DNA of 31,802 nucleotides from assembly GCA_900542045.1 (NCBI GenBank), contig UQMI01000040.1, positions 1 to 31,802 on the forward strand. Direction: 5' to 3'. Both the position numbers and the translations under genes were made by a program. Source of the DNA: an uncultured Blautia sp. (GTDB taxonomy: Bacteria; Bacillota; Clostridia; Lachnospirales; Lachnospiraceae). Shown in pieces: positions 16,302 to 24,390 of this stretch; within the stretch, counting starts at the first letter, position 1, and every line of letters starts with the position of its first letter. Below the pieces are notes generated by a model that was not told the DNA's origin, did not search any database, and worked only from the letters and a program-made list of their open reading frames with translations.

Positions 16302-16500
16302 TTTCCTCTTTACTGCCGCATATGCTGCGGCAATGCAGGTATCCCCATGGATTTCTTCTGTTTGCCGTATTTACTGCGGCAATATTGGTATCCCCATGGA
16401 TTTCCTCTTTACTGCCGCATATACTGCGGCAATGCAGGTATCCCCATGGATTTCTTCTGTTTGCCGCATTTACTGCGGCAATGCAAGTTCCCTCAAGGGG
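16302..16500. repeat. Four-unit tandem repeat of about 50 bp, each with a perfect hairpin
   Basis: Units lie at 16302-16351, 16352-16400, 16401-16450 and 16451-16500. Each contains TGCCG(C/T)A, a 5-nt loop and TGCGGCA, followed by ATCCCCATGGAT-type sequence. The last unit has CCCTCAAGGG there instead. Units 1 and 3 match best (TTTCCTCTTTACTGCC), as do 2 and 4 (TTTCTTCTGTTTGCC), so the array arose by duplicating a 100-bp pair. On the minus strand units 1 and 3 carry AAAGAGG, and in units 2-4 the order places an ATG about 6 bases after a purine-rich stretch, resembling the real gene leader at 16289. It is not a CRISPR: the units are contiguous, without unique spacers. Confidence 0.85.
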
Positions 16501-16522
16501 TTCATCTGTCCGCCCCATCGGC

Positions 16523-16840
16523 TTACTTCTTACTCTGCTCCGCCCGTATCTCATCCACTACGGTATCTTCGGTCAGCTGAGACAGCAGCGCAATCTTTTT
16601 ATTGATCGCAGCCCTCATACAGACCGGCACATGCTCCTGATGGGCCCTGTGAATCGCCACGCACTCCTTGCAGTTCCCATGATACCGGCAGGCCTTCGTG
16701 CAGGGACAGTGATCCTTCTCTTTATATTCTTCCCGGAACAGGGATGCAAATTCTTCCTGGATACGATACCCTTCTTTCCGGTTTCCCTTTCGGAATTCTT
16801 CCATGGCACGTTTCTCAATTTCATTTCCATCAATAATCAT
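16523..16840 (-). CDS. Small Cys-rich protein, unknown function
   Basis: This 105-residue protein has a helical, charged N-terminal half (GNEIEKRAMEEFRKGNRKEG). A Cys/His cluster follows, CPCTKACRYHGNCKECVAIH, ending with a further Cys in VPVC, which would suit a zinc or iron-sulfur site. Similar CxC...C...HGxC..C clusters occur in small Firmicutes proteins of unknown function. I start at 16840 because AAGGAGG lies eight bases upstream; the frame opens 30 bp earlier, within that site. It is upstream of the repeat array and the macrodomain gene on the same strand. I do not recognise a defined function. Confidence 0.75.
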   Translation of the reverse strand: MIIDGNEIEKRAMEEFRKGNRKEGYRIQEEFASLFREEYKEKDHCPCTKACRYHGNCKECVAIHRAHQEHVPVCMRAAINKKIALLSQLTEDTVVDEIRAEQSKK

Positions 16841-16907
16841 TGACTTTTCCTCCTTCGCCTCTGTTTTCAATTTCCACTGACAAATAGAAGTATATATCCA
16901 GAAATCA

Positions 16908-16936
16908 TTGAAAAATAGCTGTTTTTCACCTATAAT
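16908..16936 (+). promoter_or_regulatory. Promoter of the AraC-family regulator
   Basis: TTGAAA (16908-16913), 17 bp, then a perfect TATAAT (16931-16936), about 45 nt before the ATG at 16981. Confidence 0.75.
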
Positions 16937-16980
16937 TTATCAAATAAGAGCCAATCTCTGTACAGAAAGGAGCCTCTGCC

Positions 16981-17880
16981 ATGCATACAGAATCCCCCAT
17001 CTACTCTCACAACCCTTATCACCACACACGCTTTCCCCTCCTGGTGCTGAACACAGAGCAGGGCCATTGCTCTCCGCCCAATGAAGGCTTCCGGGTTCTT
17101 CACTGGCATGAAGAAATCCAGTTTATTTTTGTCCTGAAAGGAAAAATCCAGGTAAAGGTATACGAAGAAGCCTTCGAATTAGGGGAGGGCGACTGCATTT
17201 ATATCAATCACACCGCACTCCATATCACCACGGAGCTGACCAGCGACCACCATTACCACAGCTATATCATTCCTCCTCAGATGGTCTCCTTTTTTCCAGG
17301 CAGCGCCATGGAGCAGGAAAATGTCAACCCAATCATCTACAATCCGGCTTTTACCTGCTATCCCATCCGCCGCTCCCGGCCCGAGCACGCTGGGCTGCTC
17401 CGCCAACTGCGGATCCTGGATGCTCTCTATTTCCAGAAAGAGGCTTCTGCTCTTCGGGAATATCAGATTTCTGTACAGCTGTCACGGGTATGGCTGGCCT
17501 TCCTCTCCCTGCATCCGCTTTCCAGGTCCACCGCACCCAGCCGGAATTATGAGCGGATCCGCACCCTGCTCTCTGTGATCCACACGGATTACAGCCGCCC
17601 TCTCACCATCGAAGAACTGGCAGATGCGGCTCATATCAGCAAAACAGAATGTCTGCGCTGTTTTCGCCGATATACCGGCGACTCCCCTTATCAGTATCTG
17701 ATGAAATACCGTCTCCATGTGAGCTGCTCCCTGCTGCGGACCACAGAAAAGACCGTTACAGACATTGCTCTGTCCACAGGATTTCGTTCTGCCAGCTCCT
17801 ATATCCAGTATTTCAAAAAATATTATGGCGTTACACCCTATCAATACCGGAAACAGGAAGAGATCATCCCTGCACCATGA
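16981..17880 (+). CDS. AraC-family transcriptional regulator with cupin sensor domain
   Basis: This 299-residue regulator has an N-terminal cupin-like domain (about 30-120), seen as LHWHEEIQFIFVLKGKIQVKVYEEAFELGEGDCIYIN. It ends in a two-helix-turn-helix AraC domain (about 195-295): LTIEELADAAHISKTECLRCFR, then VTDIALSTGFRSASSYIQYFKKYYGVTPYQYR. Cupin-AraC regulators usually activate nearby sugar or stress genes on binding a small molecule. Here no sugar gene is adjacent; the convergent neighbour is a PanE-like reductase 11 bp away, so the target is unknown. ATG at 16981 follows AAAGGAG, and a good promoter lies upstream. No terminator is evident between the two convergent stops. Confidence 0.92.
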   Translation: MHTESPIYSHNPYHHTRFPLLVLNTEQGHCSPPNEGFRVLHWHEEIQFIFVLKGKIQVKVYEEAFELGEGDCIYINHTALHITTELTSDHHYHSYIIPPQMVSFFPGSAMEQENVNPIIYNPAFTCYPIRRSRPEHAGLLRQLRILDALYFQKEASALREYQISVQLSRVWLAFLSLHPLSRSTAPSRNYERIRTLLSVIHTDYSRPLTIEELADAAHISKTECLRCFRRYTGDSPYQYLMKYRLHVSCSLLRTTEKTVTDIALSTGFRSASSYIQYFKKYYGVTPYQYRKQEEIIPAP

Positions 17881-17891
17881 CCATGCTATCC

Positions 17892-18818
17892 TTACAGCCC
17901 TATCTCCCGGAACCGGACCGCTGCCTTCTCGTATCCCGGCACCGCCACCTGATACCGCTGGCCCAGCCGCACCACTTCATAAATCAGACCATCAATTTCT
18001 GAGGGTTTGCCGCCTGCAATGTCCCGCTGCATGGAAGTGGATGCCGTAGGGGCCAGATCATCCAGAATAGCCAGATTGATCCGGGAAAGCCGGGTCTCAT
18101 ACTGAATTCCCATGGCCTGGGCCAGAGCCTGGATCTCATCGATCAGCTGTACAAAAAAGGCACGCTGCGGTCCTTCTTTCTGCATTTCCCCGGCTTCCGC
18201 ATCATAATAAAGCCCGCAGGCCGCCATGGGTGAAACATAGGAGAATTTCTGCAGAGCGTCTTTTTCAATCTGGGGAGAATACACCGCGTCAATCCCCGCC
18301 GCCTGCATCTCCTCCCGGACCTGCTTCAGCACCGGATGATCCACCGTATGATCCGGCAGTCCGTAGACCACCCTCAGGATTTCTCCATGCATGAAGATCA
18401 CTCCCGGCGCTTTGATATTGGAAGATACATAAATACATCCGTCCGTCACCAGAAGCTCCGGCAGTTTTTCCTGAAGCCGCCTTCCCGTGCCGTACAGATT
18501 CAGGATAGGGATCACCACCGTATCCCTGTGGGCCACTCTTTGTATAAACGGTACTGTATCCTCCAGAGAATATCCCTTCACACAGACAAAGATCACATCC
18601 GGCTGGTCCTGATAATGCTCCATATCTGCCGCTTTCACCGGAATTGTATCCTTTCCCGCCCATGCCGTCTCCACCTGGAGGCCATTTTGCTGCATGGCTT
18701 CCAGATGTCTTCCTCTGGCAATCAATGTCACATCCTGACCAGCTCTGGTCAGATAAGCCCCCAATACACCTCCGGTACCTCCGGCTCCAATCACCATATA
18801 TTTCTTATCTTTTTTCAT
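17892..18818 (-). CDS. 2-Dehydropantoate 2-reductase family (PanE/ApbA) oxidoreductase
   Basis: This 308-residue NADPH-dependent reductase starts with the nucleotide-binding glycine motif VIGAGGTGGVLGAYL and continues with LIARGRHLEAM and VFVCVKGYSLEDT, all PanE/ApbA hallmarks. The C-terminal domain has FSYVSPMAACGLY and PTASTSMQRDIAGGKPSEIDGL, with the conserved SMxxD and E residues. Members make pantoate for coenzyme A, but many paralogues reduce other 2-keto acids, and no pan genes lie nearby. I start at ATG 18818 after GAGGAG; the GTG six codons earlier lacks a site. It overlaps the glycosylase gene upstream by 14 bp, so both are one transcript. Confidence 0.87.
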   Translation of the reverse strand: MKKDKKYMVIGAGGTGGVLGAYLTRAGQDVTLIARGRHLEAMQQNGLQVETAWAGKDTIPVKAADMEHYQDQPDVIFVCVKGYSLEDTVPFIQRVAHRDTVVIPILNLYGTGRRLQEKLPELLVTDGCIYVSSNIKAPGVIFMHGEILRVVYGLPDHTVDHPVLKQVREEMQAAGIDAVYSPQIEKDALQKFSYVSPMAACGLYYDAEAGEMQKEGPQRAFFVQLIDEIQALAQAMGIQYETRLSRINLAILDDLAPTASTSMQRDIAGGKPSEIDGLIYEVVRLGQRYQVAVPGYEKAAVRFREIGL

Positions 18819-19536
18819 AAGCAGCTGTCTCCTCACATTCCTGTATTTTCGCCCGTATTGCCTGAAAATCCCGTATAGTCTCCTCCATCTTCGATTCGTC
18901 CCGCAGGATCGCCGATGGATGGTAGACTGCTGTCAGCCAGACATTCTTTCGGAAAAGAAATGTTCCATGCTCTCTGGTAATCCGGTAATCCTGCCGGATG
19001 ATCCGCTGGGCCGCGATCCTTCCCAGACAGACGATGATCCTGGGCCGCAGCAGCAGTGTTTCATATTTCAGATAAGGGATACAGGCTTCCTGTTCCTCCG
19101 GTCTGGGATCCCTGTTTCCGGGCGGATGACATTTTACAACGTTGGTCAGATAAATCTCCTCCCTGGACATCCCCACCTGCTCCAGAAGACGGTCAAACAG
19201 CACCCCGGACCGTCCGGTAAAGGGAATCCCGTCCCGGTCTTCGCTGGCGCCCGGCGCCTCTGCGATAAAAAGCACAGGGGAATGCAGATTTCCCTTTCCC
19301 ATCACTGCTTTATTCCTGGTCTGACACAGGGAACAACGCCGGCAGGTATCCACAAATTTTTTCAGTTCTTCGTGGGAGTAGCCGACCTTACGCCGCTGTT
19401 CCTGTTCCGATGCAGATATACCTGATAAAGTATCCATCTCTGTTTCCGCCTTTCCGGACTTGCACACACCCAGACAGCCATCTGCTGTTTTTCTGCTCTG
19501 CGTTTTGCTTTCAGTCCTTCTTTTATTGTAGCACAT
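18805..19536 (-). CDS. Uracil-DNA glycosylase, family 4 (iron-sulfur type)
   Basis: This enzyme excises uracil from DNA as the first step of base-excision repair. Motif A is AEAPGASEDRDGIPFTG and the catalytic-loop HPS is in VYHPSAILR. Iron-sulfur ligands are C65, C68, C136 and C152 (numbered from the chosen start); the last pair is 16 apart, as in family 4 enzymes. The first 45 residues are a basic, low-complexity extension unlike the compact family. I start at ATG 19536, eight bases after CGGAG; a start at 19437 with a poorer site would give a more typical length. Its stop overlaps the PanE-like gene, and it diverges from carB. Confidence 0.9.
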   Translation of the reverse strand: MCYNKRRTESKTQSRKTADGCLGVCKSGKAETEMDTLSGISASEQEQRRKVGYSHEELKKFVDTCRRCSLCQTRNKAVMGKGNLHSPVLFIAEAPGASEDRDGIPFTGRSGVLFDRLLEQVGMSREEIYLTNVVKCHPPGNRDPRPEEQEACIPYLKYETLLLRPRIIVCLGRIAAQRIIRQDYRITREHGTFLFRKNVWLTAVYHPSAILRDESKMEETIRDFQAIRAKIQECEETAAYEKR

Positions 19537-19768
19537 TCCAAAATCTCCGTTGGATTTTTTCGGAGAAATTTTCAAAAGTTCATGTACTTTTTCCCCATTT
19601 CTATATATACTATAGTTACAATCTGTTGTCAGGTTCGGAAACCCCTGCTCCGTTCTTTACAGACGGCACAGTTTTCCGGTCCTCCGGAACAGGAAAGTTC
19701 CATTTATGCAAGCGCTGGTGGAACTCAAGCGTTCCGCAGAATTATCAGTTGACAAAGGAGAAAATACA

Positions 19769-22700
19769 ATGCCACAAAGAACAGATATCCATAAAGTCCT
19801 TATCATCGGTTCCGGCCCCATTGTTATTGGACAGGCATGCGAATTTGACTATTCCGGCACCCAGGCCTGCAAGGCACTGCGCAAGCTGGGCTATGAAATC
19901 GTTCTGGTCAATTCCAATCCGGCTACCATTATGACTGACCCGGAAACCGCAGACGTTACCTACATCGAACCGCTCAATGTGGAACGTCTGGAACAGATCA
20001 TCAAAAAAGAGCGGCCGGATGCTCTTTTGCCTAATCTGGGCGGACAGTCCGGATTGAACCTCTGCTCAGAGCTGTACAAGGCGGGCATTCTGGACAAATA
20101 CAACGTAAAAGTCATTGGTGTACAGGTAGATGCCATTGAGCGCGGAGAAGACCGTATCGAATTCAAAAAAGCCATGAATAAACTTGGCATCGAGATGGCC
20201 CGAAGCGAGGTTGCCTACAGTGTTGACGAAGCCCTGGCCATTGCAGACAAGCTGGGATATCCTGTCGTACTCCGTCCCGCCTATACCATGGGCGGCGCCG
20301 GCGGCGGTCTGGTATACAACAAAGAAGAATTGAAAGTGGTCTGCGCCAGAGGCCTGCAGGCCAGTCTGGTGGGCCAGGTACTGGTAGAAGAATCCATTCT
20401 GGGCTGGGAAGAGCTGGAGCTGGAAGTAGTCCGTGACAAAGACAACAACATGATCACCGTCTGCTTCATCGAAAACATCGATCCTCTGGGTGTACACACC
20501 GGCGATTCCTTCTGCTCCGCTCCCATGCTGACCATTTCCCAGGAATGCCAGAAGCGTCTTCAGGAACAGGCTTATAAGATTGTAGAATCTGTAGAGGTCA
20601 TCGGCGGTACCAATGTACAGTTTGCCCATGATCCGGTTTCTGACCGCATCATCGTCATTGAGATCAACCCCAGAACTTCCCGTTCTTCCGCCCTGGCTTC
20701 CAAGGCTACCGGCTTCCCCATTGCCCTGGTATCCGCCATGCTGGCCACAGGTCTGACCCTGAAGGATATTCCCTGCGGAAAATACGGCACACTGGACAAA
20801 TACGTTCCGGACGGCGACTACGTGGTAATTAAATTTGCCCGCTGGGCCTTCGAGAAATTCAAAGGCGTAGAAGACAAGCTGGGAACGCAGATGCGCGCCG
20901 TGGGCGAAGTCATGAGCATTGGCAAGAATTTCAAGGAAGCCTTCCAGAAAGCCATCCGCAGTCTGGAAACCGGATGCTATGGACTGGGCCACACCAAAAA
21001 TTACGATTCCATGACAAAAGAAGAGCTGCTTCAGCTTCTGATCACCCCTTCCAGCCAGCGTTACTTTATCATGTATGAAGCGCTGCGCAAGGGAGCCACT
21101 ACTGAAGAGCTGTTTGAACTCACCAAAGTAAAAGCTTACTTCATTGAACAGATGCGGGAACTGGTAGAAGAGGAAGAAGAACTTCTGAAGAGCAAAGGAA
21201 GTCTGCCTGCAGATTCTCTTCTGATACAGGCCAAAAAAGATGGCTTTTCCGACAAATACATCAGCCAGCTTCTGGACATTCCGGAAGATGACGTCCGCGG
21301 ACACCGTATTTCCCTCGGTGTGGAAGAAGCCTGGGAAGGCGTACATGTAAGCGGTACTGAGAACAGTGCTTATTATTACTCTACCTACAATGCTCCAGAT
21401 AAGAACCCGGTATCCACAGACCGTCCGAAGATCATGATCCTAGGCGGCGGCCCCAACCGGATCGGCCAGGGCATCGAATTCGATTACTGCTGCGTACATG
21501 CGGCTCTGGCCCTGAAGAAACTGGGCTTCGAAACCATTATCGTTAACTGTAATCCGGAAACCGTATCCACAGACTACGATACCTCTGACAAATTATATTT
21601 TGAACCTCTGACTCTGGAGGACGTCTTAAGCATCTATAAGAAAGAACAGCCTCTGGGTGTCATTGCTCAGTTCGGCGGACAGACACCGCTGAATCTGGCT
21701 GCAGAGCTGGAGAAAAACGGCGTGAAGATCCTCGGAACCTCTCCTTCCGTCATCGACCTGGCAGAAGACCGTGATCAGTTCCGCGCCATGATGGAAAAGC
21801 TGGAGATCCCCATGCCCGAATCCGGAATGGCCACCACTGTGGAAGAAGCTCTGCAGATTGCCGAAGAAATCGGTTATCCGGTTATGGTGCGTCCTTCCTA
21901 TGTATTGGGCGGACGCGGAATGGAAGTGGTTTATGACGCAGACAGCATGACAGAATATATGAAGGCAGCTGTCGGTGTAACACCGGACCGTCCAATCCTC
22001 ATCGACCGTTTCCTGAACCACGCCATGGAATGCGAAGCAGACGCCATCAGCGACGGAACCCATGCTTTTGTACCGGCTGTCATGGAACACATTGAGCTGG
22101 CCGGCGTACATTCCGGAGATTCTGCCTGCATTATCCCATCAGTGCATATTTCTCCGGAAAATGTGGAGACCATCAAGGAATACACCCGAAAGATTGCCGA
22201 GGAAATGCATGTGCGGGGCCTGATGAACATGCAGTATGCCATCGAAAACGGCAAGGTTTACGTTCTGGAAGCCAACCCCAGAGCCTCCCGTACCGTTCCG
22301 CTGGTATCCAAAGTCTGCAACATCCGCATGGTTCCCATTGCCACAGACATCATTACTTCCGAGATCACAGGACGTCCTTCCCCGGTACCTGCGCTGAAGG
22401 AACAAGAGATCCCATATTATGGGGTAAAAGAAGCTGTCTTCCCCTTCAACATGTTCCAGGAAGTAGACCCTGTTCTTGGACCGGAAATGCGTTCCACCGG
22501 AGAAGTGCTTGGCCTTTCTCCGTCTTACGGCGAAGCCTTCTACAAAGCCCAGGAAGCCACTCAGATGAAACTGCCTCTGGAAGGAACTGTACTGATTTCC
22601 GTTAACCGCAAAGACAAAGCAGAAGTGCTGGATGTGGCGAAGATCTTCCACGAATGCGGCTTCCATATTGTGGCTACAGGCAATACCTGGGAGCTGATCA

Positions 22701-23005
22701 CCGAAGCCGGCATTCCCGCCGAAAAAGTAAAGAAACTGTATGAAGGCAGACCGAACGTATACGATCTGATCACCAATGGAAAGATCGACCTGATCGTCAA
22801 TTCCCCTGTGGGCAAAGACAGTACACACGATGACAGCTACCTGCGCAAGGCAGCCATCAAAGCAAAGGTTCCTTATATGACCACCATTGCCGCTGCCAAA
22901 GCCACTGCTACCGGCATCCAGTATGTAAAGGCCCACGAGTCCGAAAACAATGAGGTGAAATCTCTCCAGCAGCTGCATAGTGAGATTCATGATAAAGAAG
23001 CCTGA
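19769..23005 (+). CDS. carB: Carbamoyl-phosphate synthase, large subunit
   Basis: This 1078-residue enzyme makes carbamoyl phosphate for arginine and pyrimidines from bicarbonate, ammonia and two ATP. Two homologous halves are clear: LIIGSGPIVIGQACEFDYSG at the start and MILGGGPNRIGQGIEFDYCC near residue 555. Each is followed by an ATP-grasp segment (RPAYTMGGAGGG; RPSYVLGGRGMEVV) and by EINPRTSRSSALASKATG / EANPRASRTVPLVSKV. The C-terminal MGS-like allosteric domain holds VATGNTWELI and VNSPVGKDS. ATG at 19769 follows AAAGGAG; the frame extends 63 bp upstream without a site. The glutaminase subunit gene carA is not adjacent: upstream is a divergent glycosylase. The 190-bp leader shows small hairpins but no recognisable PyrR site. 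Confidence 0.97.
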   Translation: MPQRTDIHKVLIIGSGPIVIGQACEFDYSGTQACKALRKLGYEIVLVNSNPATIMTDPETADVTYIEPLNVERLEQIIKKERPDALLPNLGGQSGLNLCSELYKAGILDKYNVKVIGVQVDAIERGEDRIEFKKAMNKLGIEMARSEVAYSVDEALAIADKLGYPVVLRPAYTMGGAGGGLVYNKEELKVVCARGLQASLVGQVLVEESILGWEELELEVVRDKDNNMITVCFIENIDPLGVHTGDSFCSAPMLTISQECQKRLQEQAYKIVESVEVIGGTNVQFAHDPVSDRIIVIEINPRTSRSSALASKATGFPIALVSAMLATGLTLKDIPCGKYGTLDKYVPDGDYVVIKFARWAFEKFKGVEDKLGTQMRAVGEVMSIGKNFKEAFQKAIRSLETGCYGLGHTKNYDSMTKEELLQLLITPSSQRYFIMYEALRKGATTEELFELTKVKAYFIEQMRELVEEEEELLKSKGSLPADSLLIQAKKDGFSDKYISQLLDIPEDDVRGHRISLGVEEAWEGVHVSGTENSAYYYSTYNAPDKNPVSTDRPKIMILGGGPNRIGQGIEFDYCCVHAALALKKLGFETIIVNCNPETVSTDYDTSDKLYFEPLTLEDVLSIYKKEQPLGVIAQFGGQTPLNLAAELEKNGVKILGTSPSVIDLAEDRDQFRAMMEKLEIPMPESGMATTVEEALQIAEEIGYPVMVRPSYVLGGRGMEVVYDADSMTEYMKAAVGVTPDRPILIDRFLNHAMECEADAISDGTHAFVPAVMEHIELAGVHSGDSACIIPSVHISPENVETIKEYTRKIAEEMHVRGLMNMQYAIENGKVYVLEANPRASRTVPLVSKVCNIRMVPIATDIITSEITGRPSPVPALKEQEIPYYGVKEAVFPFNMFQEVDPVLGPEMRSTGEVLGLSPSYGEAFYKAQEATQMKLPLEGTVLISVNRKDKAEVLDVAKIFHECGFHIVATGNTWELITEAGIPAEKVKKLYEGRPNVYDLITNGKIDLIVNSPVGKDSTHDDSYLRKAAIKAKVPYMTTIAAAKATATGIQYVKAHESENNEVKSLQQLHSEIHDKEA

Positions 23006-23226
23006 AACCTGGCTCTGAAATGATCAAACCTTTCAAAGGGAACCCGCAGGCGTCCTCCTGACCGCCCCGCTGATCCGCGGAAACAAAAACAAACAGATCC
23101 GCTTCCCCGTGGTTTCCCTCTAAATAGAAACACCCCAAAAATGCATCCCCCCTGGTTCAAATACAGGAGATACATCTTTTGGGGTGTTTTCCTATCTTAT
23201 TTCAAATACTTCCAGTCAGCCTTCTG
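23006..23226. other. Intergenic region after carB
   Basis: No coding signal is visible. The only feature I recognise is the long-loop terminator at 23129-23190. Confidence 0.6.
23129..23190 (+). terminator. Terminator after carB with a long structured loop
   Basis: A 12-bp stem AACACCCCAAAA / TTTTGGGGTGTT (23129-23140 and 23177-23188) encloses 36 nt with an inner CCTG/CAGG helix, followed by a short T-rich tail. It is 123 bp after the carB stop and nearly symmetric, so it may also end transcripts coming from the right. Confidence 0.7.
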
Positions 23227-23349
23227 TCAACTTTTCTCCCGTCCTCTTCCGAACTCTTCCCGAATATCCCAGGGAAACCGAACATAAGCACCGCCCTTAT
23301 CCGGAACCGGTTCAATGATTCCCTGAAATTCATAAACTTTTCCTTTCAT
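23227..23349 (-). pseudogene. Truncated DUF1905 protein (N-terminal fragment)
   Basis: This 40-codon frame starts at 23349 after GGAGAGAAGA and reads YEFQGIIEPVP then GGAYVRFPWDIREEFGRGR. That matches the opening strands of DUF1905, whose full domain is about 80-100 residues. The frame then stops in a short A-run. Removing one A would continue as EKVDRRLTGSI and then stop, so both a small frameshift and a later truncation are needed to explain it. It is probably a remnant rather than a functional small gene. Confidence 0.55.
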
Positions 23350-23610
23350 TCTTCTCTCCACCATCCGTTCTGCTCCTGCAGAGCTTTTCCGTGTATATAG
23401 CATACCAAAAAATCCCCGCAAAATCCACCCCGGAATCCACAGAACACGTATAACAGGTACCTCATGCAGACATAGTTACCAAAAAGTGCGTACTTCCCGC
23501 CCTTCCAAAACACTGCTACAATACGTTCAGATACCAGAAAAAATCCATGGCACAGGCAGAAAGGCTCCAGAGCCGGACACCGCAGGCCATTTTCATACAG
23601 GAGGAAGACT
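23350..23610. other. Intergenic region upstream of the zinc-macrodomain gene
   Basis: No gene is supported here. TACAAT at 23517-23522 could be the -10 of the macrodomain-sirtuin operon, but no convincing -35 lies 17 bp upstream. A small palindrome, AAGT-GCGT-ACTT, lies just upstream at about 23484-23495 and could be an operator half. Confidence 0.4.
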
Positions 23611-24390
23611 ATGACACACAGCGAAAAACGTTTGTTTCTGATCCGGGAATTACTCTCTGAGCTTCCCCAATACAGCCGCATGAAAATTCCAGACAGCAGC
23701 GAAGAACAGCAGCGGCTTCTCCGGAGCCTGATGAATATCCGGCCGGCCGAACCAATCAGCAAAGAATTCCTGAAGATCCAGGATGCCTACCTGCAGGAAG
23801 AAATAACCCGCCGGGGCATTACAGACAGCACTCTGCTGCCCGCATCTTCCAAAGATGACCGTCTGGTTCTCTGGCAGGGAGATATCACCACACTGCAGAT
23901 CGATGCCATTGTAAACGCTGCCAACAGTGCTTTGGAAGGTTGTTTTATTCCCTGCCATTCCTGCGTAGACAACATCATCCACAGCGTCAGCGGAGTGCAG
24001 CTGCGCATGGCCTGCCACAAACTTATGACTGAACAGGGACACGCCGAACCCACAGGAACAGCCAAAATCACACCGGCGTTTAATCTTCCCTGCAAATATG
24101 TGCTCCACACCGTCGGCCCCATCGTTTCCGGTCCCCTTACCGAAACCCACTGCCGGCAATTAGCCGGATGCTACCAGTCCTGCCTGGAACTGGCTGCATC
24201 CAGTCAACTGAAAAGTCTGGCCTTTTGCTGTATCTCCACAGGAGAATTTCACTTCCCGCAGCAAAAAGCGGCTGAGATCGCAGTTAATACAGTAACCCGA
24301 TTTTTGCAGAACGATACAAGTATAGAAAGGGTGGTATTCAATGTTTTTAAACAGACCGACTATGAAATATACCGGACACTCCTTGGATAA
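23611..24390 (+). CDS. Zinc-containing macrodomain protein-ADP-ribosyl hydrolase
   Basis: This 259-residue enzyme is predicted to remove ADP-ribose from proteins. A helical N-terminal extension (1-75) precedes the macrodomain: [20 protein letters not shown] with NAAN at 102-105, then the zinc insert GCFIPCHSCVDNIIH. C111, H116 and C118 are the likely ligands, C115 is an extra Cys. Next come TGTAKITPAFNLP, HTVGP and the phosphate loop CISTGEF. This is the zinc-macrodomain class encoded with SirTM sirtuins in Firmicutes. ATG at 23611 follows AGGAGG by six bases. It overlaps the sirtuin gene by 50 bp, so the writer and eraser are translationally linked. It differs from the smaller YmdB-type protein at 15777. 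Confidence 0.93.
   Translation: MTHSEKRLFLIRELLSELPQYSRMKIPDSSEEQQRLLRSLMNIRPAEPISKEFLKIQDAYLQEEITRRGITDSTLLPASSKDDRLVLWQGDITTLQIDAIVNAANSALEGCFIPCHSCVDNIIHSVSGVQLRMACHKLMTEQGHAEPTGTAKITPAFNLPCKYVLHTVGPIVSGPLTETHCRQLAGCYQSCLELAASSQLKSLAFCCISTGEFHFPQQKAAEIAVNTVTRFLQNDTSIERVVFNVFKQTDYEIYRTLLG

Noticed and set aside
16302..16500. CRISPR array
   Set aside because: Units are contiguous and differ in their hairpins; there are no equal-length unique spacers and no cas genes.
15975..16843. Overlapping plus-strand frames running through the 50-bp repeats, with repeated Cys-rich peptides
   Set aside because: The repeats happen to be open in several frames, but these frames overlap the macrodomain and Cys-rich genes in antisense and lack starts with ribosome sites.
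19583..19611. carB promoter with TATACT at 19606-19611
   Set aside because: The -35 position (TGTACT) is poor and the AT-rich patch is near-symmetric, so it may serve the divergent glycosylase as well; I cannot assign it.
20066..21346. Long minus-strand frame of 426 codons inside carB, plus others at 21626-22111 and 22139-22990
   Set aside because: They are antisense to a certain gene with strong codon bias, read as low-complexity sequence rich in Gly, Phe and His, and have no ribosome binding site.
23484..23499. HxlR-type operator AAGT-GCGT-ACTT before the zinc-macrodomain gene
   Set aside because: A single short palindrome with no HxlR gene nearby; it could be chance.
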